From a virus: a DNA stretch of 58,459 nt. Of this stretch, positions 18,214 through 26,164 are shown in pieces. Under the pieces are notes generated by a model. It was not told where the DNA came from and searched no databases. It worked only from the letters and a program-made list of their open reading frames with translations. Both the position numbers and the translations under genes were made by a program. The stretch covers positions 1 to 58,459 of IMG/VR virus record IMGVR_UViG_3300021957_000042. The stretch is one strand, 5' to 3'. Position 1 is the stretch's first letter. The number at the start of each line of letters is the position of its first letter.

Positions 18214-18648
18214 ATGACAAACTTTTTTGGCTTTGAGGAAAAAGAAGAAGAAATAATTGAACCATACAAAAGGACTAAGCTAGGCCCGTTTGATTATGTG
18301 AAATCAATATGTAATAAAACAGAATATCTAGGAGAAAGGCTTGAGGATTATCCACCGTTTATTGTGAATCGTGCCATGGCGAGTTATGTTGATTGTGTAT
18401 TATACGCAAAAGAATTGAATATGTATCCATCGTTTCACTCCCGAATGGACTATGATTTCTATTATTATGCCATCAGTAAGAAAAAAAGATTTGCACAATG
18501 GTATAAGAATAATGACGAGGTGATTCAAAATCTTATTGATTATTTTAAAATATCAAGAAAAAAGGCAAGTGAAGTAATTGATATTTTAACAGAAGAAGAT
18601 CTAAAAAAGATAAAGAATTCGCTAACTTATGGAATTGTAGAAAAATGA
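18214..18648 (+). CDS. 62: clamp loader small subunit gp62
   Basis: A 144-aa protein, with FIVNRAMASYVDCVLYAKELN, the region DYDFYYYAISKKKRFAQW and the tail ILTEEDLKKI giving the gp62 pattern, and the position after gene 44 confirms it. T4 gp62 is 187 aa, so this is a short version. A GTG at 18193 is an alternative start, but the ATG at 18214 has GAGG at good spacing (18206-18209). Confidence 0.85.
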   Translation: MTNFFGFEEKEEEIIEPYKRTKLGPFDYVKSICNKTEYLGERLEDYPPFIVNRAMASYVDCVLYAKELNMYPSFHSRMDYDFYYYAISKKKRFAQWYKNNDEVIQNLIDYFKISRKKASEVIDILTEEDLKKIKNSLTYGIVEK

Positions 18649-18653
18649 AAAAA

Positions 18654-18661
18654 TATAAATA
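18654..18661 (+). promoter_or_regulatory. T4-type late promoter box
   Basis: An exact TATAAATA in the 71-base gap between genes 62 and regA, at a workable distance (59 bases) from the regA ATG. It is a candidate gp55-dependent promoter. In AT-rich DNA a chance match is possible. Confidence 0.5.
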
Positions 18662-18719
18662 TGTATAATCTATTATATGATTTTTTCGTTTTTATATTTA
18701 AATTTAATGGGAGATTTTT

Positions 18720-19136
18720 ATGACTGTTGAAATGGTGGAAGATTTGTTTCGAGGCGTGGGTGCGGAAGTCACTTTGAAAAGCCAAGATGATTTTTTAAAA
18801 GTCCGGGAAACTTTAACTCGTATCGGTATTGCTTCAAAGAAAGAACGTAAACTTTATCAATCATGTCACATATTACATAAACGTGGTAGATATGTGATTC
18901 TTTCTTTCAAGGAACTTTTCAAACTTGACGGAAAAGAAAGTAACTTTACTGAATCTGATCTGGCACGAAGAAATACTATTGCTAAACTCCTACATGACTG
19001 GGGACTTGTTAATTTAATTGATATAAGTAAAGTAGAAGATCCTACTATTCCTATTTCACAGATTAAAATTATTCCGCATAAGGAACGAACTCAGTGGGAA
19101 TTAATAGCTAAATACCAAGTAGGCTCAAAAAATTAA
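18720..19136 (+). CDS. regA: RegA translational repressor
   Basis: A 138-aa RNA-binding autoregulated repressor of early phage mRNAs. Residues 19-60 (DDFLKVRETLTRIGIASKKE, then LYQSCHIL) and the C-terminal QWELIAKYQVG match T4 RegA closely. T4 RegA is 122 aa. The roughly 15 extra N-terminal residues here are in frame and the ATG has a clear GGGAG site, so the extension appears genuine. It follows genes 44 and 62, close to T4 order (45-44-62-regA). Confidence 0.9.
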   Translation: MTVEMVEDLFRGVGAEVTLKSQDDFLKVRETLTRIGIASKKERKLYQSCHILHKRGRYVILSFKELFKLDGKESNFTESDLARRNTIAKLLHDWGLVNLIDISKVEDPTIPISQIKIIPHKERTQWELIAKYQVGSKN

Positions 19137-19155
19137 TTAAATAAAAAAAGTTTAG

Positions 19156-19656
19156 ATGGACTTTAATACATTTTCTGAACGCATTGAAATATATGCAAGG
19201 TTTATAAATAAACTTAAATATTATGAAAATATATTATTACAACCAACAACTGTACTGAATGCAACTAAAATTGCAGCCGCCGAAGTATATGTAACAACAT
19301 ACACACCTTGGTCAGTTCAGTGTAACGTATCAACGTTTAAATTAAAAGATGCATTTGTTGAAAGACATGACAAGGCTTTAGATTTAATAGATGAATTGAT
19401 TGGAAATGGATACAATCCTACTGATGCAACTAAACTTACGGATTTGAAAGATGTGAGATACAATAAGTTACTTGTTGTTGAAGCAGAGCAAATCTTTAAG
19501 ATGTATTACATTATGGATTATTATCGACGGATGTGTGACGAAACACATCCTGATAGTTGGTTAAATGATTTGAATTTATTTCAAACAATTAATGACGTAT
19601 CTTATTCAAATTTAAAGACGGATACTACCAAATTTTTTAGTAATCTATTAATATAA
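19156..19656 (+). CDS. unknown helical protein
   Basis: A 166-aa protein, mostly helical and rich in Tyr, Asp and Leu, with no recognised family. No convincing ribosome site is visible before the ATG. It is followed after 15 bases by another unknown gene, and the two may form a unit. Confidence 0.7.
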   Translation: MDFNTFSERIEIYARFINKLKYYENILLQPTTVLNATKIAAAEVYVTTYTPWSVQCNVSTFKLKDAFVERHDKALDLIDELIGNGYNPTDATKLTDLKDVRYNKLLVVEAEQIFKMYYIMDYYRRMCDETHPDSWLNDLNLFQTINDVSYSNLKTDTTKFFSNLLI

Positions 19657-19671
19657 TATAAAGGTAAAAAC

Positions 19672-20637
19672 ATGCTATCGTTTACTTCGCCGCAAATTAA
19701 AGCAATCTTAATGAAGCCTATTCAAATTAAGGCTTGTATTAATGAAGTTATTACACTAGAAAGCACTAGTGTTATTTCTACAAGTACTTGTATGGATATT
19801 GTTGTTGAATTGTTTGATGATATTCGAACGGGTGATGCAGTTACTTTATTTGCTGAATTAGCAACACTTGAAACTCAACTTCATGAATGGAGTTCTTATC
19901 TATATCGCACAACTGATGAACTAAATGCAGAGATCGGTCTTGCGGGTTCTGACATAAGTCGAGTAAACACACTGAGGTCTGAACTTACAAATGTGTTTAA
20001 TTTGATGAATTCAGGTTATAGTGCTGCCGCAAAGGTAACACAACATACAGATTCATTGTCAAATGATTTTTTTGGTAGTACACCATATTATCAATTAAAT
20101 TATCTAACAGCATATCCTGCTTCAACATTTGATTTTATTTATAATGAAACAATAATTGATACTATTGTTTCTGAAATCGAAACTGCTAAAAACACATTGC
20201 TAAATCAACAATCTGAATTGACAAGATTGAAAGCAACTTATGCAACAACAATTGAACCAACTCCTTTAGTTGGTTCTGCATCTTGGATGCCAGCAACAAT
20301 TTGGATTCGTGCAGAAGACAATAATGTCAATCCACGATTAACATTCTATACTGATGCAAATTTAATTACTGGTATGGGCTCACGTTTCCCAGTTGATTCT
20401 CTACTTGTTCGTTCAGGTAGTGCGTATACGATCAACTATGATGATTCATTAGCAGTAAATACAGCACTTAAAATTGTTGATTCAGGTGCAAATGTTGTTA
20501 GTATTGTTTCTGGATCACAAGGTGTATTCACTGGAGATAAGTTCCGCTCAATGATTGTTCGACAAACTTCTGGTACACCAGCAGATTTATCAACCCAAAA
20601 TAATGCTGGTGTAAATTCGTTTGTTGTTGTTCCCTAA
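19672..20637 (+). CDS. unknown protein, possibly structural
   Basis: A 321-aa protein of no recognised family. The first two thirds are helical with coiled-coil-like stretches (TLETQLHEW, TAKNTLLNQQSELTRL). The last 110 residues are beta-rich, with small and polar residues. This architecture is common among phage structural and accessory virion proteins, but that is weak evidence. Confidence 0.7.
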   Translation: MLSFTSPQIKAILMKPIQIKACINEVITLESTSVISTSTCMDIVVELFDDIRTGDAVTLFAELATLETQLHEWSSYLYRTTDELNAEIGLAGSDISRVNTLRSELTNVFNLMNSGYSAAAKVTQHTDSLSNDFFGSTPYYQLNYLTAYPASTFDFIYNETIIDTIVSEIETAKNTLLNQQSELTRLKATYATTIEPTPLVGSASWMPATIWIRAEDNNVNPRLTFYTDANLITGMGSRFPVDSLLVRSGSAYTINYDDSLAVNTALKIVDSGANVVSIVSGSQGVFTGDKFRSMIVRQTSGTPADLSTQNNAGVNSFVVVP

Positions 20638-20652
20638 TTAAAAGGATATATT

Positions 20653-21150
20653 ATGAAATTAAAAGTTTTTAAACTGAATGAAAAAGCAATAATGCCTTCC
20701 TTTGCAACGGAAGGCTCTGCTTGTTTTGATTTGTGCGCTTGTCTATGTGAAGGATCAGACGAAATACTAGTATATCATAATATTGATAGTGAAAACATTA
20801 TCATTGCAGATAATGTTTTTGTACTTGAGCCAAGAAAACGTGTAATGATTCCAACGGGATTAATATTCGATATACCAAAAGGCTATAGTGTTCGTTTGCA
20901 TCCACGGTCTGGACTTGCATTAAAAAGTGGAATTAATTTAGTCAATCAAGAGGCTGTTATTGATTCCGATTATGTACATGAAGTAAAAATACTCCTCACA
21001 AATACAACAAGTACATCATTTATAGTTGAACATGGTATGCGAATATGCCAAGGTGAACTTGTCAAATCAGTAAATACAGAGTTTTCCGAAACAAAAAAGA
21101 AACCTGTAGAATCTACTCGAAATGGTGGTTTCGGCTCAACAGGTGTTTAA
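20653..21150 (+). CDS. dut: dUTPase, trimeric type
   Basis: A 165-aa dUTP pyrophosphatase that makes dUMP and keeps uracil out of DNA. All five motifs are visible: GSACFDL (1), PRSGLAL (2), VIDSDYVHEVKI (3), GMRICQGEL (4) and STRNGGFGSTG (5). Motif 3 has VHE where the family usually has RGE, but the catalytic Asp and Tyr are kept. An insert of about 20 residues lies between motifs 1 and 2 (residues 32-58). Its stop overlaps the next start. Confidence 0.9.
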   Translation: MKLKVFKLNEKAIMPSFATEGSACFDLCACLCEGSDEILVYHNIDSENIIIADNVFVLEPRKRVMIPTGLIFDIPKGYSVRLHPRSGLALKSGINLVNQEAVIDSDYVHEVKILLTNTTSTSFIVEHGMRICQGELVKSVNTEFSETKKKPVESTRNGGFGSTGV

Positions 21151-21323
21151 TGTTATTCACACCAAAAGAAGTCCGTGATTACAGATATGATATCTGTCAA
21201 GCATGTCCTAAATTTAAAAGAAAAATAAAAATGTGTGGCGTTTGTAAATGTTTTATGCCTGTAAAGGTTAAAATAGCAAGCACACATTGTCCTGATAATA
21301 AATGGGGACCACATCGAAAATAA
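21150..21323 (+). CDS. small zinc-ribbon-like protein
   Basis: A 57-aa protein with cysteines in a CxxC...CxxCxC...C layout (CQACP, CGVCKC, HCP), ending NKWGPHRK. Tiny proteins with this Cys pattern and a terminal W recur in T4-like phages. It overlaps the dUTPase stop (TAATG). Function unknown; zinc binding is inferred. Confidence 0.7.
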   Translation: MLFTPKEVRDYRYDICQACPKFKRKIKMCGVCKCFMPVKVKIASTHCPDNKWGPHRK

Positions 21324-21336
21324 ATAAAGGAGCAAA

Positions 21337-21537
21337 GTGAAATCTGTATTTTATGTAATTTATGTAATTGCTGCTTATCTAGTTTTAACTTCTTTATTTT
21401 CTGCTATATTTTCAGTACAGCAAACTAAGCAAACCAGTTTTCATTATGAAACGTTTGTAAAACTTTGCGATAATAATTATGTTGATTTAGCAGATGATGC
21501 AAGAAGAAAATGTGATCAAATATATTCTAATCGATAA
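21337..21537 (+). CDS. small membrane protein, GTG start
   Basis: A 66-aa protein with one membrane or signal segment (residues 4-26, VFYVIYVIAAYLVLTSLFS) and a Cys-containing polar C-terminus. The GTG start follows AAAGGAGC. It lies just before the endolysin gene, so a lysis-related role (holin or spanin-like) is possible but has no direct support. Confidence 0.65.
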   Translation: MKSVFYVIYVIAAYLVLTSLFSAIFSVQQTKQTSFHYETFVKLCDNNYVDLADDARRKCDQIYSNR

Positions 21538-21553
21538 ATAATATAGGAGGAAG

Positions 21554-22012
21554 ATGGCTTTTAAATTATCACAAAGGTCTCTCGGTAGACTTGAAGGTGT
21601 TAAACCAGAATTAGTTGATGTTGTTAAGAGAGCAATTGAATTGACAACTGTAGATTTTGGCGTCACTGAAGGAGTCCGCACAGTTGAGCGGCAAAAGGAA
21701 CTTGTTGAAAAAGGTGCCTCTCAAACAATGAAGTCAAAGCATATCACAGGTGATGCCGTTGATTTGATGGCATACATTGGTGGTAAAGGTTGCTGGGAAT
21801 TAAATGTCTATGATGAAGTTGCTGATGCAATGAAGGCTGCAGCAAAGGAACTTGATGTAAAAATCAAGTGGGGTGCAGCATGGTCAGTTGATTGTCTCAA
21901 TGATTGGGAAGACACTGCAGAGGCTGCAATGAATTCATATGTAGATTTGAGAAGAAGTCAAGGTCGCCGACCATTCATTGATGGACCACATTTCGAACTT
22001 GTAATTTCATAA
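21554..22012 (+). CDS. endolysin, L-alanyl-D-glutamate peptidase type (M15C)
   Basis: A 152-aa zinc peptidase that cuts the peptidoglycan stem peptide, like T5 endolysin. The metal motif SKHITGDAVDL (SxHxxGxAxD) and the C-terminal DGPHFEL (HxE/D ligand) are both present, together with VTEGVRTVERQ near the N-terminus. No signal peptide is seen, so release would need a holin. It is preceded by a perfect AGGAGG. Confidence 0.87.
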   Translation: MAFKLSQRSLGRLEGVKPELVDVVKRAIELTTVDFGVTEGVRTVERQKELVEKGASQTMKSKHITGDAVDLMAYIGGKGCWELNVYDEVADAMKAAAKELDVKIKWGAAWSVDCLNDWEDTAEAAMNSYVDLRRSQGRRPFIDGPHFELVIS

Positions 22013-22085
22013 ATATTATTATATAATGATCAAGTGATTGTCCTCTCACAGTAGAGAGAGTTTGCCGATCTTTCACAACCAAAAC

Positions 22086-22114
22086 TTGACAAAGAGGAAG
22101 TACAGTGCTATACT
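22086..22114 (+). promoter_or_regulatory. sigma70-type promoter opening the accessory region
   Basis: TTGACA (22086-22091), 17 bp, TATACT (22109-22114). The 150-base gap 22013-22162 also holds a weak hairpin (CTCTC/GAGAG near 22043-22058) that may end the endolysin transcript. Confidence 0.75.
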
Positions 22115-22162
22115 GATCTTACTGGGAGAGATTTTTTCAACCCGTAATTCTGGAGATCATTC

Positions 22163-22360
22163 ATGTACACATCGATTCCGTCCTTTGAAGACACTGAGGT
22201 AAATATTACGAAAGTAATGTATCAGTATCCTAAAGCCTGGGAATTTGATTTCGTTTCATCGGGAAATGAACGAATAATGCGAGGTAGATTTCAATCACCT
22301 CTTGACGGAAATGATTTAATCTGGCGAAATATCGCCAAACTTCAGAAGCATGTATTTTGA
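22163..22360 (+). CDS. small unknown protein
   Basis: A 65-aa protein of no known family, beginning MYTSIPSFEDTEVN. It is the first gene after the promoter at 22086, with an untranslated leader of about 40 bases. Probably an early gene. Confidence 0.65.
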   Translation: MYTSIPSFEDTEVNITKVMYQYPKAWEFDFVSSGNERIMRGRFQSPLDGNDLIWRNIAKLQKHVF

Positions 22361-22401
22361 AAAAACATTTGTTTTTTGACCAGTAATTTATAGGAGGTCT
22401 C

Positions 22402-22662
22402 ATGTCTCGAACATACCGAAATCCCAATGCTAAATTTAATCTTTTTCGCAAGCCAAAGCATAAAGGTGTTCTTCAAGCCGCTACAGATGAATATGGAATT
22501 CGCCCAGGTGCAAAGCCACCAACTGACAGAGAGGATATATTTGTGAAGGCCCGCCGAGAAGACTTTAACTTTTATAAAAAGGAGCAAAAGTATGACAAAA
22601 TTTTTCGGGATCATCGTAAGGTTAAAGAAAGGAGCTTAGACCGAATTGACATTTCTGCATAA
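22402..22662 (+). CDS. small basic unknown protein
   Basis: An 86-aa, very basic protein (for example NLFRKPKHKG, KARREDFNFYKKEQKYDK) preceded by TAGGAGG. The composition suggests nucleic-acid binding. No family recognised. It is followed by a hairpin at 22681. Confidence 0.65.
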   Translation: MSRTYRNPNAKFNLFRKPKHKGVLQAATDEYGIRPGAKPPTDREDIFVKARREDFNFYKKEQKYDKIFRDHRKVKERSLDRIDISA

Positions 22663-22680
22663 CTTAACAATCTAAAACTG

Positions 22681-22708
22681 TGAGGACATTAAGTTGTCCT
22701 CATTATTA
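22681..22708 (+). terminator. hairpin, possible terminator
   Basis: TGAGGACA (22681-22688) and TGTCCTCA (22695-22702) enclose a 6-base loop, followed by TTATTAAGG. The weak T-tract leaves termination uncertain. It separates the 86-aa gene from the Mom-like gene. Confidence 0.55.
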
Positions 22709-22721
22709 AGGCTATTATATT

Positions 22722-23705
22722 ATGAGTAAAAACAGACAAGGTTCTGCATTCAATCCAGAAACTCAAGTTCGTAAAATAGAATTTAAAGTTGAAACTATAA
22801 CAAAAGATCGTGCAATTGCTTTTGTTTCAAAATATCATTATTCACCTGTGATGCCTGTACAAACAAAATATTTTCTCGGTTTCTTTGATGAAGGTAAGTT
22901 AAAAGGTGTTTTGACATTAGGTTATGGTGTGCAGCCAAGACATACAATTAATAAAATATTACCAACATGTAGTGATGAAATCATGGAACATCACATTGAG
23001 TATAAAGGAAAAAAGTCTAAGAAAATATATCATAATCCACTAGATGAATGGTATTTTGAAATTGGTAAAATGTGTATGTCTGATGATATGCTAAAGAATT
23101 CCGAAACACAAATGCTTTCTGCAACTGTAAAATGGTTGAAACGCCACTCGAAAAAAACTAAGTTTTTGTATACTATGGCTGATGGCATCATGGGTAAGCA
23201 TGGTGGTGTATATCAAAGTTTTAGTATGTACTATGGTGGTATGAAATCAACTGAAATCTATCGTAGCAAAACAGGCGAGAGAATTCATCCTAGAAGTTCA
23301 GCCGCAATGTGTAAAGAAGATGCTAGAATAGAAGGTATTGATAAGAGAACAAGATTATCGATATCATATATGGAAAGTAAAGGTATACAACATGTACATG
23401 GATATATGGTTTGTTATATGATACCTCTCAATCCAGAAGGTAAAAGACTTATAGCTGAAGCAATGCCTTTTGAGAGAACTTCAAGTACATGTAAATGGCA
23501 AAAGGGAAACTATCCTAAATTTGAAGATTTACGATGGTTTATAAGAGTTCGCAAAGAAGGTGATAATGATTATAATCCAAAAACAGAAAAAGTTGAGATT
23601 AATCAACCTGAATTTAATTATGACAATATTGAGTATAATCCTCAATTAAAAAAACGATTGTATAAATCTAACATACCAAATTTAGAAGATATTCTTTCAG
23701 AATAA
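22722..23705 (+). CDS. Mom-like DNA modification protein (GNAT fold)
   Basis: A 327-aa protein resembling phage Mu Mom and its relatives, which modify adenine in phage DNA to resist restriction. The key stretch is AIAFVSKYHYSP followed by YFLGFFDEGKLKGVLTLGYG and PLDEWYFEIGKMCM, the family's N-terminal HY motif and acetyltransferase-like core. A long C-terminal extension (about 235-327) is unassigned. It follows a hairpin and no promoter is obvious directly upstream. If active, it implies hypermodified adenine in this phage's DNA. Confidence 0.65.
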   Translation: MSKNRQGSAFNPETQVRKIEFKVETITKDRAIAFVSKYHYSPVMPVQTKYFLGFFDEGKLKGVLTLGYGVQPRHTINKILPTCSDEIMEHHIEYKGKKSKKIYHNPLDEWYFEIGKMCMSDDMLKNSETQMLSATVKWLKRHSKKTKFLYTMADGIMGKHGGVYQSFSMYYGGMKSTEIYRSKTGERIHPRSSAAMCKEDARIEGIDKRTRLSISYMESKGIQHVHGYMVCYMIPLNPEGKRLIAEAMPFERTSSTCKWQKGNYPKFEDLRWFIRVRKEGDNDYNPKTEKVEINQPEFNYDNIEYNPQLKKRLYKSNIPNLEDILSE

Positions 23706-23717
23706 AAGGAGGTATAA

Positions 23718-23894
23718 ATGTTTGATATAGTATTTGGTGGCCTTTTATTTTTTGCATTTGGATTGGGAGCAGTTTTGATTCTATTATTTTTTGTCTTTTG
23801 GCCTATGCAAATAAAGAAACGCCATGATTATTGGTGTCATCGTCAGAATATTGAACATGGTGATGACCATGGAAATCAGGAGCCACATGTATAA
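23718..23894 (+). CDS. small membrane protein
   Basis: A 58-aa protein, with residues 4-28 forming a single hydrophobic segment (IVFGGLLFFAFGLGAVLILL) and a His-rich polar tail (HRQNIEHGDDHGNQ). It has AGGAGG before the ATG and overlaps the next gene by 8 bases. Confidence 0.65.
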   Translation: MFDIVFGGLLFFAFGLGAVLILLFFVFWPMQIKKRHDYWCHRQNIEHGDDHGNQEPHV

Positions 23895-24072
23895 ACTAAT
23901 TGATTATATAACACATCATCTGCCCGAGACAATTCATATCAATCCTAAAAGAAGAAAGATCCTCTCAAACATTCTGTACTATGGTGCATTAGTCAATGCA
24001 ATTGTTTTTATGTTTTTATATGTGACTTTATATTATGGATATGATGTTTTTGGTCTCAAAGGATTAATCTGA
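23887..24072 (+). CDS. small membrane protein
   Basis: A 61-aa protein beginning MYKLIDYITHHL, with a hydrophobic segment in residues 30-52 (YGALVNAIVFMFLYVTLYYG). The ATG at 23887 is chosen because CAGGAG precedes it; an earlier in-frame start at 23824 lacks one. Coupled to the preceding membrane peptide. Confidence 0.6.
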   Translation: MYKLIDYITHHLPETIHINPKRRKILSNILYYGALVNAIVFMFLYVTLYYGYDVFGLKGLI

Positions 24073-24098
24073 AACTCAAAATCGACGAAAAAAAGTTC

Positions 24099-24126
24099 TT
24101 GACATTTACATTTCATCTGATATGAT
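24099..24126 (+). promoter_or_regulatory. early promoter cassette copy 1 (with GATC palindrome)
   Basis: GAAAAAAAGTTCTTGACA precedes a 16-bp spacer and TATGAT (24121-24126). The 13-mer ATGATCTGATCAT (24122-24134) is a perfect inverted repeat across the -10 and expected start, and holds two GATC sites. It drives the HNH gene. Confidence 0.8.
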
Positions 24127-24153
24127 CTGATCATTCATTTTTCAAGGAGTTCT

Positions 24154-24582
24154 ATGAAACGTTCAGAGTTGCCAGAAGGAATTGAAATTATTGATAATCG
24201 TGAAAAATGTGTTGTGATTGGCTGCAACAAAGTCGGTCAGCACATGGGACAATACCGCAAAGATGGATCAGTGGTTCGCCGAGCAACCTGTGATATGCAT
24301 CATGGCCTACGCTACAACATTGGTGGCTGGGAATACAAGCAATATCGCAAAGACTATTGTGAGAACAAAGATGGTCGCCTCGGTTTCGAATGTACTGCAA
24401 CAATCATCATGCAATTGATGCTTGACGTAGATCATATCGATGGAAACCCTGAGAACAATTCACAAGAAAACTTGCAAACTCTCTGCAAGAATTGCCACGC
24501 CTACAAGACTTGGGTCAATCAGGACGGTTTGACCGAAGGCCGAAAGACCTTGAAAGAAAAACGTAAACTCTCCAATCAGTGA
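24154..24582 (+). CDS. HNH endonuclease
   Basis: A 142-aa protein with a C-terminal HNH module: VDHIDGNPENNSQENLQTL followed by CKNCHAYKT, giving the catalytic His, Asn and His. An N-terminal CxxxxC...CDMHH region may hold a structural zinc. It could be a free-standing homing endonuclease or a host-DNA nuclease. It is the first gene of the repeated-promoter block. Confidence 0.82.
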   Translation: MKRSELPEGIEIIDNREKCVVIGCNKVGQHMGQYRKDGSVVRRATCDMHHGLRYNIGGWEYKQYRKDYCENKDGRLGFECTATIIMQLMLDVDHIDGNPENNSQENLQTLCKNCHAYKTWVNQDGLTEGRKTLKEKRKLSNQ

Positions 24583-24590
24583 GGTATATT

Positions 24591-24851
24591 ATGATAGCAA
24601 GAGATCTTGAATTCCAGCTGGAAGAAAGACAACATCTCAAAGTTCTGCATCAATCAATGCAAATGCTCCGTGATGACTTGGCTGAACAACGGATGGCTTT
24701 GCCTGAACGCCACAAAATAAACAGACTTGGAGACCAAATTGCATACGATGAACTAACAATGCAATTGCTTGCCGTGCAAATGGATTTGGATCAACTCGCC
24801 ACCAAACTTGAGAAAACAGGCACAACGAAAATTTTTCCAAAAAGTTCTTGA
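24591..24851 (+). CDS. small helical protein
   Basis: An 86-aa protein, almost entirely helical with heptad-like Leu/Gln pattern (MQLLAVQMDLDQLATKLEK), probably a coiled coil. The ATG at 24591 is chosen over a GTG at 24579 because GAGG lies at 24581-24584, overlapping the HNH stop. Function unknown. Confidence 0.65.
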   Translation: MIARDLEFQLEERQHLKVLHQSMQMLRDDLAEQRMALPERHKINRLGDQIAYDELTMQLLAVQMDLDQLATKLEKTGTTKIFPKSS

Positions 24852-24875
24852 CATTTTCGATCCATCTGATATGAT
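24848..24875 (+). promoter_or_regulatory. early promoter cassette copy 2
   Basis: TTGACA (24848-24853), 16 bp, TATGAT (24870-24875), with the same AAAAAGTTC upstream and ATGATCTGATCAT (24871-24883) downstream as copy 1. Confidence 0.8.
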
Positions 24876-24912
24876 CTGATCATTCGATGACAGATCACAC
24901 ACAAGGAGCCAA

Positions 24913-25239
24913 ATGATACCTCAAAGAGAAATTCTTCGAATGGCGATTCAAGCAACCGCTCAGGAAATGGCAGTAAGCCGAAGACGGTTAGCCCGAATCT
25001 CTGATGAGACTATGCAAGAGTTTTGTGAGGAAGTTGAAAATCGACTTCGTGAAACTCATCTCTGGGGATTCATGGTTGATTACCCCCAAGTTCTTCCAGA
25101 GCATATTCTTGATATCTTCTTCAACACTGATGAAGAAGATTGGCGAGAACGCCGAGAAATTCACCGCAGACATGAAGAGCAGTGGGAAGACAGAAGCCCA
25201 ATTGAATATTGGGAAAACATCAGGCACCTAAACTTCTAA
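24913..25239 (+). CDS. unknown early protein
   Basis: A 108-aa protein rich in Arg, Glu and Trp, with an acidic/basic C-terminal half (DEEDWRERREIHRRHEEQWE). No family recognised. Expressed from its own promoter copy after an AAGGAG site. Confidence 0.65.
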   Translation: MIPQREILRMAIQATAQEMAVSRRRLARISDETMQEFCEEVENRLRETHLWGFMVDYPQVLPEHILDIFFNTDEEDWRERREIHRRHEEQWEDRSPIEYWENIRHLNF

Positions 25240-25263
25240 TCAACAAAGAATTTCAAAAAGTTC

Positions 25264-25291
25264 TTGACATTTCCTGCTAGTCTGATATGAT
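25264..25291 (+). promoter_or_regulatory. early promoter cassette copy 3
   Basis: TTGACA (25264-25269), 16 bp, TATGAT (25286-25291), then the palindrome ATGATCTGATCAT. The leader AGTGATTGAGACACA is shared with copy 4, pointing to a recent duplication. Confidence 0.8.
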
Positions 25292-25332
25292 CTGATCATA
25301 GTGATTGAGACACAACACACACGGAGCGCACA

Positions 25333-25590
25333 ATGAGCAATCACACTATCACAGTCATCCCTCACAAAATTTGGAAGAACAGCAAGACCAATCAGACCGC
25401 ATCAATTTACGGTGCAGTTCCTGCAGGAGATAACTGGTCTGTAGTTAAAGCCGGATTTACTGTACGCATCAACAACAACGGTTCACTCAGCACCGGATTG
25501 TCATCCCTACCAAACAACGCAACAATTGAAGAGGCAACTGAAGTTGCCAACCGCTATGCTGCTCTAAGTCCAAATTGTGTTGTAATCTAA
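25333..25590 (+). CDS. unknown early protein
   Basis: An 85-aa protein beginning MSNHTITVIPHKIW, predicted beta-rich in the first half with a final helix. No recognised family. Single gene behind promoter copy 3 with a CGGAG site. Confidence 0.6.
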   Translation: MSNHTITVIPHKIWKNSKTNQTASIYGAVPAGDNWSVVKAGFTVRINNNGSLSTGLSSLPNNATIEEATEVANRYAALSPNCVVI

Positions 25591-25609
25591 ACTTTTTCGA
25601 AAAAAGTTC

Positions 25610-25637
25610 TTGACTTTCCTGTCCAGTCTGATATGAT
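25610..25637 (+). promoter_or_regulatory. early promoter cassette copy 4
   Basis: TTGACT (25610-25615), 16 bp, TATGAT (25632-25637) and the palindrome at 25633-25645. A self-complementary TTTTTCGAAAAA lies just upstream of the -35. Confidence 0.8.
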
Positions 25638-25682
25638 CTGATCATAGTGATTGAGACACACCAACCTCAAACGAGAATCGTC

Positions 25683-25922
25683 ATGTTTCTTCGTCAACAA
25701 AAGCTTCTGAAACTCGCCACAATGATGAACCTCACTCCTGCTCAAACCGCTTGGTTGCCAGCAACCTTCGACAAAGCCGCCGAGAAAGTGAACATGAGCC
25801 ACGACCTGTTCTACCGCCACATGGAAACTAGTAAAGAATTGCGAGACTACATCAAAGACGGCATCGTGAGATGTAGCCAAAACATTGCTCTTTCTGTTTA
25901 CAAGACCCCAGCAACCATCTAA
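25683..25922 (+). CDS. unknown early protein
   Basis: A 79-aa helical protein beginning MFLRQQKLLKLATM. An in-frame GTG at 25647 would sit about 3 bases from the expected transcript start, so the ATG at 25683 is preferred although its ribosome site is weak. The pattern NMSHDLFYRHMETSKELRDYIKDG resembles a DNA-binding helical domain, but no family was identified. Confidence 0.6.
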   Translation: MFLRQQKLLKLATMMNLTPAQTAWLPATFDKAAEKVNMSHDLFYRHMETSKELRDYIKDGIVRCSQNIALSVYKTPATI

Positions 25923-25932
25923 GGAGATGATC

Positions 25933-26145
25933 ATGTCAAAGTCAGAAATGCGACAAGCAATTGAAAATGCCATGGCTCGCTACGACAGACCAGTCGAGAA
26001 AATCGAAAAGGTCCTTGGTGAAAATCTGTTGAACAAATATACTGCCAACTATCGTGCCGGATCCGGTCAATTGAGACTTGGCAAGAACAGCAGCGGCAAG
26101 CATTGCATGTCAGAAACAGGCGGAAAGCAAAAAGCTTTTTATTGA
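25933..26145 (+). CDS. unknown early protein
   Basis: A 70-aa basic protein beginning MSKSEMRQAIENAM and ending GGKQKAFY. The ATG at 25933 has AAGGAG at 25921-25926; a longer frame from 25885 overlaps the previous gene and has no ribosome site. Confidence 0.6.
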   Translation: MSKSEMRQAIENAMARYDRPVEKIEKVLGENLLNKYTANYRAGSGQLRLGKNSSGKHCMSETGGKQKAFY

Positions 26146-26164
26146 AATTTTTCGAAAAAAGTTC

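Noticed and set aside
21533-21540. GATAAATA as a late promoter for the endolysin gene
   Set aside because: Initiation would fall inside the AGGAGG ribosome site, leaving no usable leader.
25647-25649. GTG start for the 79-aa early protein
   Set aside because: It lies about 3 bases from the expected transcript start and lacks a ribosome site, so the ATG at 25683 is preferred.
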